Positions 1-13,000 of a DNA stretch of 64,000 nucleotides are shown here, piece by piece. Made by a program: the position numbers and the translations under genes. The stretch comes from Gerris lacustris (lineage: Eukaryota; Arthropoda; Insecta; Hemiptera; Gerridae). Under the pieces are notes generated by a model. It was not told the DNA's origin. It saw nothing but the letters and a program-made list of their open reading frames with translations, and did not search any database. The DNA lies in contig OX578284.1 of NCBI GenBank assembly GCA_951217055.1, positions 16,515,187 to 16,579,186 of the forward strand, in the 5' to 3' direction. The first letter of the stretch is position 1. Each line of letters opens with the position of its first letter.

Positions 1-1480
1 ATGTTTGTGACCATGACATTGACATTGTCACACCTGAAAATAAAAATTCAAATTATCTTTTCGAAGAAAAGTCGAACAACATTGTTCTGACGTTTTGTCG
101 AGCTAATTGATTCTAATTTCCACAGAAAAAAAAATATCAGTTTTCTTAATAAACTCTAAATCTCTAAACTACTCTCTAATTAGTTATTTGGGGAGCTCAT
201 TAGTTTCCTGTTTTGGACTACAAACATGACGTGATAAGGATTTGAACTCAGCCTGATGCATTACTGTTTTTCTTATCATTTATTCTCTCCCGTCACATTT
301 TGTTTCTTATCGTATCTCTCTTTTTCGAAAATTAAATTTTCTTTAAATCTTACTGAGACATCATAATTAACAGAAGCGTTTGCTTTCTTATTAGTTCGTT
401 CTACGATATATTAGTAGTTAAAAACGTTCCATTTCTTTGCAAAGAAATTGTTTACAAATCAACTGTTAATGTCAATATTTTTTTTTTTTTCTGATCTCAT
501 ACTCCGCTTTATATCGGGTCTTTTAAGTATTTATTCTTGAAAAAAAAAAAAAATAAATAAATAAATAAATAATAATTAATTCTTAAATGATTTATAATTT
601 TTTTTAAAGACAACTTATAATTAAAATTTCAACATTGATCTCTCATATTTAATTATATAATATTTACTTAAGTATTAATTTTTGACAAATATTCTGAAGT
701 CACGAAGCAGGTAACTAATCAGATTTATATTTTTAATTAAGAACTATAAATGTAAGTAAAAATTAACTCACAATTAATTTCATGATTTTTCCTAGAAATA
801 AATAATACTAGCCAATAAAAACCTTTGGTTGTGATAAGGTAAATATTGGTATTAATTCAATTTAATTTAAAAAAATTTAGAGTCTCTCCCTGGGAGTTTC
901 ACAGGGAGGATTCATTCTTTTTAATATTATGTGTTTCATAATAAACATTTTCTTTTTTATCGTGACAAAGTTTTAAACTGCTAGAGATTATGTCCTAGGA
1001 ATATTACCAGCCTGAGGAAGCCCTTAGTTAGGGCGAAATATAGCTGTTTTTTAAGAAAAGGAGGAGTTTATTCATTGTAACCCTAACAAGACCCCAAGAA
1101 AATATATACCTATATATAGTTTTCAATCATTTAAAAAAATTTACTTAGGTTATTAATTTTTTAACTAATTAATTATTTAATTTAAAATATTAATTAATTA
1201 ATTTTTAGAATGTTTTTGTATTGGTACAGAGTCTATGTGCCAATTTCAGATTGGATGACTGGAAGAGGATTAATTACCCCTTCAAAGATTTTGAATACAG
1301 ACACCAATTAAAGTAGTAAAGTAAAGTTAATATATTAAGGATTTAAATAAATCCAAGTTAGGCTTCATATAAAAGTAAAGTTTTTGCTCAGGGACTCATG
1401 TCTTTCCTAATTGTATACAAATAATGAGCTTTTTGCAATATAAATATTCAATTTTTATTAGTTTTTGGAGGCAAAAACGA
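1..1480. other. AT-rich sequence without a recognisable gene
   Basis: No coding exon or splice-site-bounded frame related to the two genes is seen. The stretch holds poly(A)/poly(T) runs, a short AAAT microsatellite near 552-573, and a hammerhead-like motif near 1012 that is listed separately. Confidence 0.6.
1012..1038 (+). ncRNA. Hammerhead-like motif, copy 1
   Basis: The order is CTGAGGA, one extra base, GCCC, a 7-nt loop, GGGC, then GAAA. The four-base helix is perfectly complementary and flanked by the two conserved blocks of a hammerhead core. A one-base insertion at the foot of stem II departs from the canonical core, and no closed stem I or III was established. The surrounding sequence (ATTACCAGCCTG...GAAATATAGC) recurs at 16825-16863, so this is part of a dispersed repeat. 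Confidence 0.3.
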
Positions 1481-1481
1481 G

Positions 1482-1501
1482 GACCCTTATACATTCCTGT
1501 G

Positions 1502-1540
<39 letters not shown>

Positions 1541-3772
1541 TTCTGTAACGCACCTCATCTCCCAAAGTACCCAACACAAACATTTGAAACTTTGCAGTTA
1601 TCATATTATGTGTAATAAACCAAACACAGAAAAAAATTATAGGATCACCCCCAAAAAACCCTCAATAACTTGGGGTTAAAGTTTAAGGCAAGGGTTGATT
1701 TTTTTATTTTGTTTTAGCGATAATGCATCATGTAGGGTGTTAAATGAAGGAGGAAGGAGGAGGATGCCCTAAGTACAAATATGTATTTGGTTTTGTAGTT
1801 GTACCAATTCATCTGTGTACCATGGGTCCTTAAAAATTAATTTTTTTGTGTTCCCCCCTCTATATTTTTTTTAAAAAAGACCAGTCATACACCATGACTT
1901 AATGAGCGAGTTTTCAAAGAAATCCGCGTATTATTGGCTTATGATAATATAGGAAAATTTTGGTTTAGAATTTGGATGGGTGAAAAAAATAAATTGGTGC
2001 ACAGGAGTACGAAAGTCAAAATAGTATATACCCTTCAAAATGCATGTCGTTGGAAAGCTCTTTAAGAGTACAGTAATTGTTGTTATGTACACTTTTGTCA
2101 TATTTTCATATAAGAGGAGAGTAAAATGGAAAAAACACGTTTTTATGCTATTTTTGACCCTATATTGTCAAAATGTGACCCCTAAATGGACTCTAAAAAT
2201 TCTGACCAACGAACTCATTCTTTCTTTTGATATTATTGACATTTTAAAATTTGTTAGTATTTTTTAAGTGCATCCTAGGGTGAGATATCGTCTGGAGTGC
2301 CACATACATATATAATACAAATAAACATATATACAATATACATACATACATAAAAAAGTGTTAAATGTCAGGAATCGATTAAGAATGGTCTAAAACGGAT
2401 TTTCATGGAGGAAATTTTCGAAGCCAAACAACATTTTTGAAGCCATTGCAATAGCTTAATTTTCTTCAAATTCATAAAATTCGCTAAAATAATCATAATT
2501 ATTCTTTATAAACAAACGAAGAACGGAGTTTAAGGAATTTTTCATACATCCACAGACCCCCCCCCCCCCCCCCCTCCAAATAAAAATCTAAAACGTATAT
2601 TATCTTAGGAACGGGAGGGGCCAGACACTTAGGAGTAGTTGCATTGCGTTTGGTCAATAAAAATGCATGTATAGGTGTTTCACATTATTTATATACATTT
2701 TAAAAGTAGAGCTAAAACATACTTTTAAATGGCCGGCATCTTAATACGGCTGGGCTAATTATGCTGGTTAATGAACTCGTCCTATTTGTTAAATTACCTA
2801 CGGACCCTTAGTATGTACTGAAAGCACTTACTTGGCCAATTTATTTCGAACCCTTAGTGTGTGCTGGAAGCACTAACTTGGCCAATTTATTACGGGCCCT
2901 TAGTGTGTGCTGGAAGCAATTTATTTGTTGATTACAAGTACAATCTAACTTGATGAGTTAATTTTTTAAATATTACACTTAAATGATAAGATTCAAGAAA
3001 CATCCCTAACCATCAATCAAGTTAGATCATCAAAAACATTAAAATATTCTTGACTAGTTTGGTCAAGGAAGGAATTAATAGGTTCTCTTTGTTTAATATT
3101 TCGACCCCAACTTGGGTCTCAAGCTGAATGTAAGTTTTAAAATTCTTCTGATTCATTCCGATCCTCGATCATTAAACCTGAAATCATGTGATCATTTCAC
3201 TTGTACACAGGCCCGTATTTTAAGTGAATGGCGCCCTGGGCTGCTCTCAGCTTTAGCGCCTCCCCCCCCCCCCCCCCCCCTCAACAAGAAGAGTAGTTAT
3301 CAATTTATTCCCTAATTATTAAGAAATATTCTTTTGACAGGAATTATCCGCCATTTTGGATTCCCTGTTCATCAGACCAAATTCCATTCTTATTTTTTCT
3401 ACAGCCCAGCGTTCTGTCTGCTGGGATTTGCAAATTTTTTTCATATTTTTAGTAACAACAGAATATAGTTTTACGGGGAGTCGGGGAGGGGGACACGCAA
3501 AATTTTGATGTTTTTTGACAAAATGGCACGGAAAATTAAACACTCTCCACATGTGTTATATATTTTTGTAATCTACTCTTTAATACCTATCATTTAGTGC
3601 CCCACTCAAAAAAAAAGTTTTCCCGTGACAGGAATTATCTGCCATTTTGGATTTGAACAGCTGATAATTTTGAACAATCTTTAATACTAGAAAGTTTCAT
3701 GTTTTTATCACTTTTGATTAAAAAGTTATTGGAGCAGACAGACAGATACAGGAACGAAATTATAAGGGTTAC
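1482..3772. mobile_element. Possible TIR-bounded repeat element
   Basis: The left edge has ACCCTTATA, TTCCTGT and a (CTGT)n tract at 1504-1543. The right edge (3735-3770) carries the reverse complement of the same three blocks in order: CAGACAGACAGA, ACAGGAA, TATAAGGGT. The interior contains short repeats and poly(C) tracts (near 2560 and 3262) but no recognisable transposase. Related edge sequence is seen at 13390-13480. The boundaries are tentative and two unrelated copies cannot be excluded. Confidence 0.3.
2801..2920 (+). repeat. 46-bp tandem repeat, about 2.6 copies
   Basis: Units start at 2801, 2847 and 2893. Each reads roughly CGGACCCTTAGTGTGTGCTG followed by GAAGCACTAACTTGGCCAAT. The CGGACCCTTAG start resembles the ends of the repeat family at 12741 and 36280. 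Confidence 0.85.
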
Positions 3773-3781
3773 TTTTTTTTT

Positions 3782-4480
3782 ATTAGTTCAGTTTAATCTT
3801 GTACATATTAAATTTAAGATTACGGTGTTCGTTGTACTTATTAAAAGGATGTACTGCACCGCAAAGTTATCTTAAATATAATTAGTTCAGTTTAATCTTG
3901 TATATTGTTTAAGATTACGGTATTCTTTGTACGTATTAAAAGGATGTACTGCACCGAAAAGTTATTTTAAAGATAGTTAGATCAGTTTAATCTTGTATAT
4001 TGTTTAAGATTACGGTATTCTTTGTACGTATTAAAAGGATGTACTGCACCGAAAAGTTATTTTAAAGATAATTTGATCAGTTTAATCTTGTATATTGTTT
4101 AAGATTACGGTATTCTTTGTACGTATTAAAAGGATGTACTGCACCGCAAAGTTATCTTAAAAATAATTAGTTCAGTTTAATCTTGTACATTGTTTAAGAT
4201 TACGGTATTCTTTGTACGTATTAAAAGGATGTACTGCACCGCAAAGTTATCTTAAAAATAATTAGTTCAGTTTAATCTTGTACATTGTTTAAGATTACGG
4301 TATTCTTTGTACGTATTAAAAGGATGTACTGCACCGCAAAGTTATTTTAAAGATAATTAGATCAGTTTAATCTTGTACTTATTAAGCTTAACGGTTAAGT
4401 TTAAGGTTAACGGTATTTGCTGTACGTATTGAAGGATTTAGTGTGTAGTGCCAACACAAAGGTAACGAAGTATATTAGTT
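3782..4480 (+). repeat. 95-bp tandem repeat, about 6-7 copies
   Basis: Successive TTAGTTCAG/TTAGATCAG starts lie at 3783, 3882, 3977, 4072, 4167, 4262 and 4357, a regular 95-bp spacing after the first 99-bp unit. Each unit contains TTTAATCTTGTA, AAGATTACGGTATTC and AGGATGTACTGCACCG. The last unit decays after about 4400. No protein-coding role is visible. Confidence 0.95.
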
Positions 4481-6986
4481 CAGTTTAATGTTGCGGAGTT
4501 CGTTCTTGCCGAATATTAGGTTTGAGGTTTTTATCAATTCAAAAGTTATCTGCTTTCACTAAAACAATAATAAAATCAATCGCATGAAAATCTTAATAGA
4601 AACAATTTGTAAGAACAATAAATACAGATATGACGAAACATCATCCTTCGTTTTAATTCTTTATCATAATTAAATTTTCTCTGACTAAATTTATCTTCTT
4701 CTTTCTTATTGTTATCTAGCAACACACTTCCATACATAATATTTTATCATTTCTATTCTTAAATTTATTTGTTTTGTTCTTCCCCGATTTGATTTGTAAT
4801 TCACATATTTCTGCGACGAAATTAATCAATACATTACTAATATCTCTGTAAAAGTAGATAATAGAAGTCCATTCGTAAATTTATTTTTAAAACGATCCTT
4901 ATAAAAATAAAAAAATGTGTATCCATAAATTAGAAATGTTTTGTTTTTCTTCTTAATTGATTAGCTATTAACAAATTTCTACGTCGATCTTTTTAAATTA
5001 AAATTTACTATCTATTAAAAGATAATTTATTTTCAGAAATATTAACTGTATTTGCACTTTACTTTCTAAACTGATTAATAATTTTTTCTTATTCTACTGA
5101 TTTGACAATTTGAATCAGCATTATTATAATTAGTGTAGATATAGATGAAAATTATGTAAATTATTTCATTTTTCGATAACTTTTTTTTAAGGTTATTATT
5201 TATTTTATATATTAATTTAAATAAACAATAATAAAAACATTTCTTATTTCTAACAATTCGCTATAACACTATGGATCCTTCATGCTTGTACTTTTCTTTT
5301 CATACATGAGTTCGGTACACAATTTTACCTAATTAATTTACTTTTAAGTCACTAAATGCACGTGATATTTTAGGAAAAACGTTTATATACGAGTCCCTGG
5401 ATCAAGTTTCCAATTTGTGTAATGAAGAATTAAATAAACTACTCTTCAATAAACAACTATATATTATATATTCCTCGAATTTTCCGTGTTTGAAATCCAG
5501 TGACAGATTACTTCAAGCAGGAAAGATTCAAGAATTTGTTGTGTCCAATATATAAATTTATTATATAACATTTTTGGTCATTAATCGTAAAAGAAATGAA
5601 TTCACATAATTATAAAGAAGGGTTCATTTTTAAAAAAGGAAGTTTATAATAAAATTGATTATATTTCCAATTACTACCACTAAATAGTTCATGGGCTATT
5701 TAGTGTTTTAAGTTTTAGTTTTAAGCCAGTAATAACTAAGATGATAACGAGGTTGTTTGCATTCTACGCAATTAACAATTAACTTTAAATATTAGTCTTC
5801 TTCTACCATTTAGTCAGTCATAATCATAACAATCGATTAAATGATAAAAACCATAATAATAGATTTTATAAAGAAACGTTCTTCCTGGTAAATTGCCAAT
5901 AATTTTTTTTTTTTTGCTATTACAATGTATCTGCGCAACGAAAAAGAAGGCCTCTTAATACTTGTCTTAGATTCATTGTTAAATTCTGGTAAGTTTTATT
6001 CAACTAAATAGCTAAGGTCTAAAATCTAAAACATAGATTCCAAAAACACAAAGATCGACTTCGAGTTGCAAAGGTTTTTTTTTAAAAGCAAGGGTTAATG
6101 AAAGCATTTTGATCATCCTCAAGATCTATATATTTAAATGTCTCCGAATTAAAAAATTCCAAGACAGAATTACGTTTCAGACATCAGGGAACAATTTTTG
6201 GTTCCGTGTCTGTCTGTCGGTCAATATTTGCGAACCAACATATCTTAAAAACAACTCGTCTGATTTTAATAAAATTTGTATGGTAGGTCTTAATTAGCCC
6301 ATTGTTGGTCCCATATAAATTTCAACCTTCTGCACCCATTTATTTACATGCGCTAAAACATACATTTATTTACACCTATATCTTCAAAATTACTCATCTG
6401 ATTTATATATGAAATTTAGATGGTTTGTCGCTTGAAGCCCGCGCAGAAAGGACTAGAATAATTTCAACCGTCTGCGCGCTCTTTAACTTTTGCTAAATTG
6501 ATACTTTAATTCATGTAAATAATCAAAACAATTTTGACACATTACACATTAAAAAGACGGGGGAAATAATTAAATAAATTAGGCAATAATGGCTTGTAAA
6601 GGCATAAAATTATAAAGAGATAGGATGCGAGGAAGCTATGTGCCACACTAATTGGCAGTCTATTTTGTGTAGATATACTTAATTATATACATTTAATTCT
6701 AATCAGCTATTTCTATTTTGGGTTTTCTGATAAGTTTAATTTGATTATATTAATTTATTATAAACATTTATGTGTTAGTAATTGCTAGCATTACTAATTA
6801 TCCATTTTTAATTAATTAATAAAACACTATATATTGTCATTTTCAGGTGATTGAGCGTTGTATTTGTATTATCTTCTTTCAACTACATTTTCACCATTAA
6901 GTTCCACCGCCATTAAGTCAGACTTTTAACTAAAAGTAACATCTCCATTTGAATTTTAAATTTACTTATTAAAAATTGTGAGCAAT
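4481..6986. other. Upstream flank of gene 1
   Basis: AT-rich sequence leading up to the gene 1 start codon. No TATA box or initiator can be identified with confidence. A TTTCAG/GTGATTG at 6841-6853 could be the acceptor of a 5' untranslated exon, about 140 bp before the ATG, but this is only a possibility. Confidence 0.5.
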
Positions 6987-7098
6987 ATGTCAAGCCTATT
7001 TTCCTGCGTAAAAGTCGCTCCAAACTTCGAGCTGACGGATCTAAAGAAATCGTTCGATTTTGCTGTCGACATGAATAAAATCAACCTTGCAGTGAAAT
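6987..7098 (+). CDS. Gene 1 exon 1
   Basis: Begins MSSLFSCVKVAP and ends INLAVK plus one base. The donor is GTGAGT at 7099. The length is one codon more than gene 2 exon 1, and the APNFEL and INLAVK stretches align with GPSLEV and VNLGVG there, which fixes this ATG as the start. Confidence 0.85.
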
Positions 7099-10000
7099 GT
7101 GAGTATCTTTTGCATTTTTAAAAAAAAAAAATATGTATTGCCATTATTCTGTCAAATTAAGTTAAAGCTCTTTATATGATAGCTATAAGTTTTTAATCCT
7201 GTTTGTTTATTAATATTTATTCAATTTTTAAGTTTTTGGTAGTTTTCATACTACGGAAAGTTAAATTTTAATTTAAATCAAATTATAATTATTATTAACT
7301 ACGGGAAACAGACAGTGAAAAATACACTCCAGCGCTGGGTGTATTTACTCAGGATCCCGGCGCTGGAGTGTATTTTTCACTGTCTGTTTCCCGTAGTTAA
7401 TAATAATTATAATTTGATTTAAATTAATATTTATTTATTTTACAATTTCACGTTTATTTTATACATTCTTTTTAATTTGTCAACTCAAACTTTATTTAAT
7501 TTATTATTATTTTTCTCACATTTTATTTATTATTGGCCTTTTCTAAATCAAGAGGAAACTGTCTTCAAAATATGCTAAGAGTACCTACTGCTTAAAAATC
7601 TGTTATACGGATTTTTTTAGGGAAATTTTCCTGTAAGGACAAATATAGTAGTAAATGTTAAAATAGTTGAACAGCTCTCAATATAATTTATTATTTTGCT
7701 TTTGAAACGAAGTTCCTTATGACACTTTGCAGCACCTGAAGCCCGGGAGTGAATCCGAAAAAACCGAGCGGTCGAAATTGACCAATGACGATAACTTAAA
7801 TAAAAGTTGACTGATTTTGTTGATATTTTGTACACATGTTCATTTTACCAATGCCCAGGACTAGTTCGTTGGACAACGTTATCCGCCCAAGCGTTCGCGC
7901 GCAACGCTCGCGTAAACGAAAAATTCAAACGTAAAATTGGGATTTTTTTTTTTTTTTTATTCAATAAGACAAACAATTTTTTAATTTTTTTTTAGTAAAA
8001 CCAACACCGACACCACTATGAAGTGTTAAAGATCGTTAAATCAATTAAAGCGGACCTAAACGTTTAAAATAGAGAAAACAACGTTTTTACCGTGATCTTA
8101 AGTTCTAACGTAACGATTTTAATAAAAATTCATAAAAATCGTCTAAACTACTGTTGAAATTAGCATGTAAAATTTTAACCTGATAAGAGTAGAAGTTTTT
8201 TGTAGTGAAGATATGTATTTTATAATATTTTAAATGGAGTAGGCCGGGGCTTGAGGCCTTTATTAATATCCTAGTAAGAATTGTCCTGTTTCCTCACTAC
8301 TCGGCCCTTTACTACAATCATCCTCTTTAACCAATAACTCATCATGATTTTTTGATTTATTTATTTCCCCTCTCAGTTAATTTAATATATTAATTATTCT
8401 TGTTTGAATAAAATAAAACAATGTAAGTTTTATCAAAATGTATATAACATATTAAAACAAAATATAAAATTATTTCTAATAGTGCGCAAATCAAATTTCC
8501 AGTTAACAAAACAAATTAACAGTTTGTTCTATTAACTATATTATGTATCATAAACATCATATTTTTTGAAGTCAAAAGTTGGGTTTTTATTTCAGCTTGC
8601 AGGGCTGAAGACGGTTCAGCTTGGTTAATGCCATTTCTACGGAGAGTGGAACTTGAGATGGCAACTGATGCTGAAATGAACCACGAGTATTATCATCCAC
8701 TGGGAAATCAACAGTTCCGAGACTCATCAACCAGGTTCCTCCTCGGTGATAATCATCAGTGCGTCTCTGATGGACGGGTAAATTGTTCTTACTTATATAT
8801 AATCATATATTGGAACAAACAAAATCATCTTCCAAATTTATAATGTGTTTTAGTGCGCCACTATGTCATATACATAACGCTTTGTATGTCCAAGAATGTA
8901 AAAAATTGTCAGCGTTTGAAAATTAAGGAGGGTGCCTACTAACTAGGTTCCCAAGCCAAGATGAGAGTGGCTAGGCAAAAATTTAGGATTTTACAGACTC
9001 GTATTATAATAGATGTAATGATTCATTTTTTAATTGAACAAATTAAAGCCATTTTTGAGGGGGATATTGAAAAAATCGAAGTTTCAAGGGATTATACAAG
9101 GATTTACAAGGAAATTATACAAGGGATTACTACGATTTACAAGGAAATTATACAAGGGATTACAAGGATTTACAAGGAAATTATACTAGGGATTACAAGG
9201 ATTTACAAGGAAATTATACAAGGGATTACAAGGATTTACAAGAAATTCAATGTTAAAAGGCAATAAGAGTCTACAAAAGTTAAAAGACATAGTATAGCAT
9301 ATTAATTTAAATAAGACTCTTATAAATTAAAGAAACTTTAAAGTCCAGGAGAAAAAAAGTGTCTGACTAACATCAAGCTAGAATTTTGTGTATAAGCTTA
9401 TCTTTTAGTGCCTTTTATGAATATGTGGTTGGACATAGCTATAGGCAATAGGCATTTAATTTAAACAAACCGGTAAAGAGCGACCATATCCCGGCCATTT
9501 TTTGGAGAACAACGTGATTTTCATGATCCTGAGTACAAAATTAGTGAGTAGACCAAAATTTAGTTAATGTTAGTTTGTCACTTGATAGGTTAGTTATTCA
9601 AATATTAGTCTAAACTATCAAGTGACAAACTTACATCTACTTGATTTTTAGTCTTCATACTTATTTTTTACTCAGAATCATGAAAATCACACTTTCCACC
9701 GTTATGGGCGGGACATGGCCGCTCTCCACCGGTTTGTTTTTTTCAAATCCTCTTGCCAAGCTTTGTCCCGCAGACGAACTTAGCCGACCACATATTCTTA
9801 AAAGGCACCAAAAGATTAACTTATACACAACATTCCAGCTTGATGATTGTCAGGCACTTTCAGACGCTATCTCCTATGTATAAAAAAATAAAAGTCAGTA
9901 GATAAAACATGTTAAAATGAAACAGAAACAGATAACATTCAAATACCATTTTAAAATAGCTCTAAATTCCATTAAAAGGAGTCACCTTTTAAGATCTAGA

Positions 10001-13000
10001 TATTCCCCTATCAAGAAATAAAATTCCAGAAGTGAGAGGAGGAAAATGAAATTAAACGAAAACATTGTCTACAAATGCTTGCATGTCTTGCAGACGAACC
10101 TAGCTGACCACATATTTTTTAAAGGCACTAAAAGATTAACTTATACACAACATTCTAGCTTGATGTTAGTCACACACTTTTTTGCACACTGTCTTCTGGA
10201 CTATAATTTATTTATTTAAAAGAAATTAATACAAAGACACTACATTTTCTTCATTTAACAAAGTGCCATCAAATCCACTTACAACAATATAAAGGGTTAA
10301 AGTTGGAAAATCTGACTTGTTTTGAAAATTTTGCAAAACCCTGACTTTTAAGTCTGAAATTTGTAAGAGGAACATAAAGTCATTTATTTTGTAGGTACTT
10401 TAATATGCTCTCTTGCCTTTATTAGGGCTGTTCCTAATAAATATTTCATGTTTTAATTTTAAGTTTTAAGTTGAGTAAACCAAAGAAATATTTCCTAATT
10501 ATGTTATTGTATATTGTGTTGTCAAAACTCAAAACAATAACTAGTTCAGGGTTAATAAATCTAAATATTTCACTGCTAAATCGATACATAGTTATTTTCA
10601 CGAAAAATGATAAAATTAAGGTTTGATATAACTAATGACCTTCAATAAATATTAAATTATTTTTGACAATTTTTTTTTTTATTTCTTTATTTTAGATAAT
10701 AAGATAATGGTTTGACATTTAGGTAAAGTTAATTTAATGATATGATAATCCAAGTTTAAGTATTATTATTAAAAATTTTATAACGAGAATAACTAATTCA
10801 TTTTATTATTATTAATTTGCCTTTTTTATATTTAGGCGTTTGCAGTTCAAACCCTTGGAGGCAATACAGGTTTAAGATTGGCCCTGGAGTTTCTTACAAA
10901 GCAGATGAACTATAAACGATTCTACCTTTCTGCTCAAACTTCAGGTATTGGTTTGAACATGTACATACTTTAATTAAAAAGTTCTTTGTCTGTGTCACTA
11001 GGGTAAAACCAGGGGCCTAGGTGGCTCGGAGGCTGGAGTGCTCGCCTTGCGATAGGGCAAGTAAAGCAGCTTCGAGCATGGTCAGAAGATAGATGGGTGA
11101 CCGCTTCTGACCACAGCTCTGGGTTCGATTCCCAGACCGGGCCCGCTCAATGTCCACCCAGCATTGTTTAAACCAATGGGAAGTTCCTCGAAAGGGTGGC
11201 GCCAACAGGTTTCGGCCTGGAAACGGAAACCATGATAATGCCACTCTTGGATGTAATACAACTAGGAGGGGAGCCATGGTTATAACGACCATATCTTCAC
11301 ACGAGTGTGTGAACATTTCGGCCCCTAACCCGGGTTTGATGTATGGGCCCACCTAAGTGGCCTGCGTCTTCGGGTGTAAAAGCCTCCAAGAATTAAAAAA
11401 AAATATAAAGGGTAAAACCAAAAATGGCCAAATTGAGGTATGAATGTACTGGCTATAGTAGATTATTTTCACTGTATGTGAGTATAATCAGCTCTGTCGT
11501 ATTCATTCCTCTAACTGGGGTTATTTTACTACTGTCATAAATTATACATATACAAGCATGCCCCGATTATAGGTATTTTATTTTCTGCCTACTGGGAGAG
11601 GGGAGGACAGTTTTTCAGTCGACGAATTTAGCCCCATTTTAGGTCGGCGCCCTAGGAAAATGCCCAGTCTTCCCGTTGGTTAATCTGGGAGAGACAGCTC
11701 ATTTAAAAAGCATTTTTTACTTTCTCATATAAAGAGAAAGTATTGTGATAGCGCGAAAATTCGATTTTTATACACGTTTTAAGGTGCTTTGAGTCCAAAA
11801 AAGTGTTTTTTTTGTTTTTTTTAAATGTCTCTGTCGTCTGTGTGGACGCGTGAAGCCTAAACTTCTGGACCAATTTTGATAAAATTTGGGATACATCAGA
11901 AAAATCATACCCCGAGATGAAATCGAGGAATAATTTCACCTCCTAATTTGGGAACGCTACCCCCAAAAACTCTGAAAAACGTGATAAAAAATTATTTCTT
12001 GAAAACCGACGATTTTGATTGTAAAATGTAGTCCATTTAAATACGAATAGATGGCTACATAAACTTCACTCCAATTAAGAAAGAATCCAATTAGGGGGAG
12101 TATTATTGTGCATGAAAGTGCCCTCTTCAATATTACCATTCAGTTCAGCCCTCGAATTAAAAATTTGTATAGTTTTTTAGTAGTCATCTAATAATTACTA
12201 TAACTTGTTGAATCACCCGATTCAAATTACCCAATTTTCGCACACACTACTTTAAAATTTAAAAAAAACTTGAATTTAAATATTTAACAAAAATAAAAAA
12301 TTATAATCTCGCATGTCTCTGAAATGCAAATTGAAAAATAAGATAGACCTCAAAAAATAAATATTAGACAACTCTCTGATGTACAGTAAAGTTTCATACT
12401 GTAAGATTGCGGATTGCTGAATTAAATTGTGAATTGCTGTTCAATCTCAAAACTTGCTTTTAGGAGATGTCTATTTTTACACTAGTAACAAAGATTTTAT
12501 CCTTCCTAAAAACTCAAATGAATATTATTATATTATTGTTACATTTTATTGATTATTTATTAATTATTTTCAGATGACCAGAAGCACGTATTTCAGGGTC
12601 ACAACCTTTCCGTAGAAACACGTAGATATTTCTATTGGGATCCAGTTACGAGAAATATCAGCTTTCAAGGTAACTGGTTTTTATTCAATTATGTAGTTTT
12701 CATGGCACTTCTTTGGATTGTTACTCCCCTTATTAAAATAAACAGGTCAAGTGTGTGTTAGTCAGCACACAGCGAGGGTCCGTAGGCAACCCTGTATAGT
12801 TTAAGTAGTACCCTATTGATGGTGTTTTTTAAAATGCTAAAAAGCTTACTTTGTCCTATGAGTCTGATATTCTCAAAACACATAAACAAACTTCTGATAA
12901 AGTATTTTTTTTTTGCCACTGAACCGTACTACAACCATATAAATACATCGAAAAGACCATAGTTACAAAAAAACGTACATATTTTGTTAATAAAAAATAA

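Noticed and set aside
11012..11160. tRNA or 5S rRNA gene
   Set aside because: The promoter boxes are spaced too far apart for a tRNA, there is no anticodon arm, and the 5S similarity is partial. The whole has an A-rich tail and a target-site duplication, so it is a SINE.
11017..11352. 111-codon minus-strand frame
   Set aside because: Lies entirely within the SINE and reads its promoter sequence backwards.
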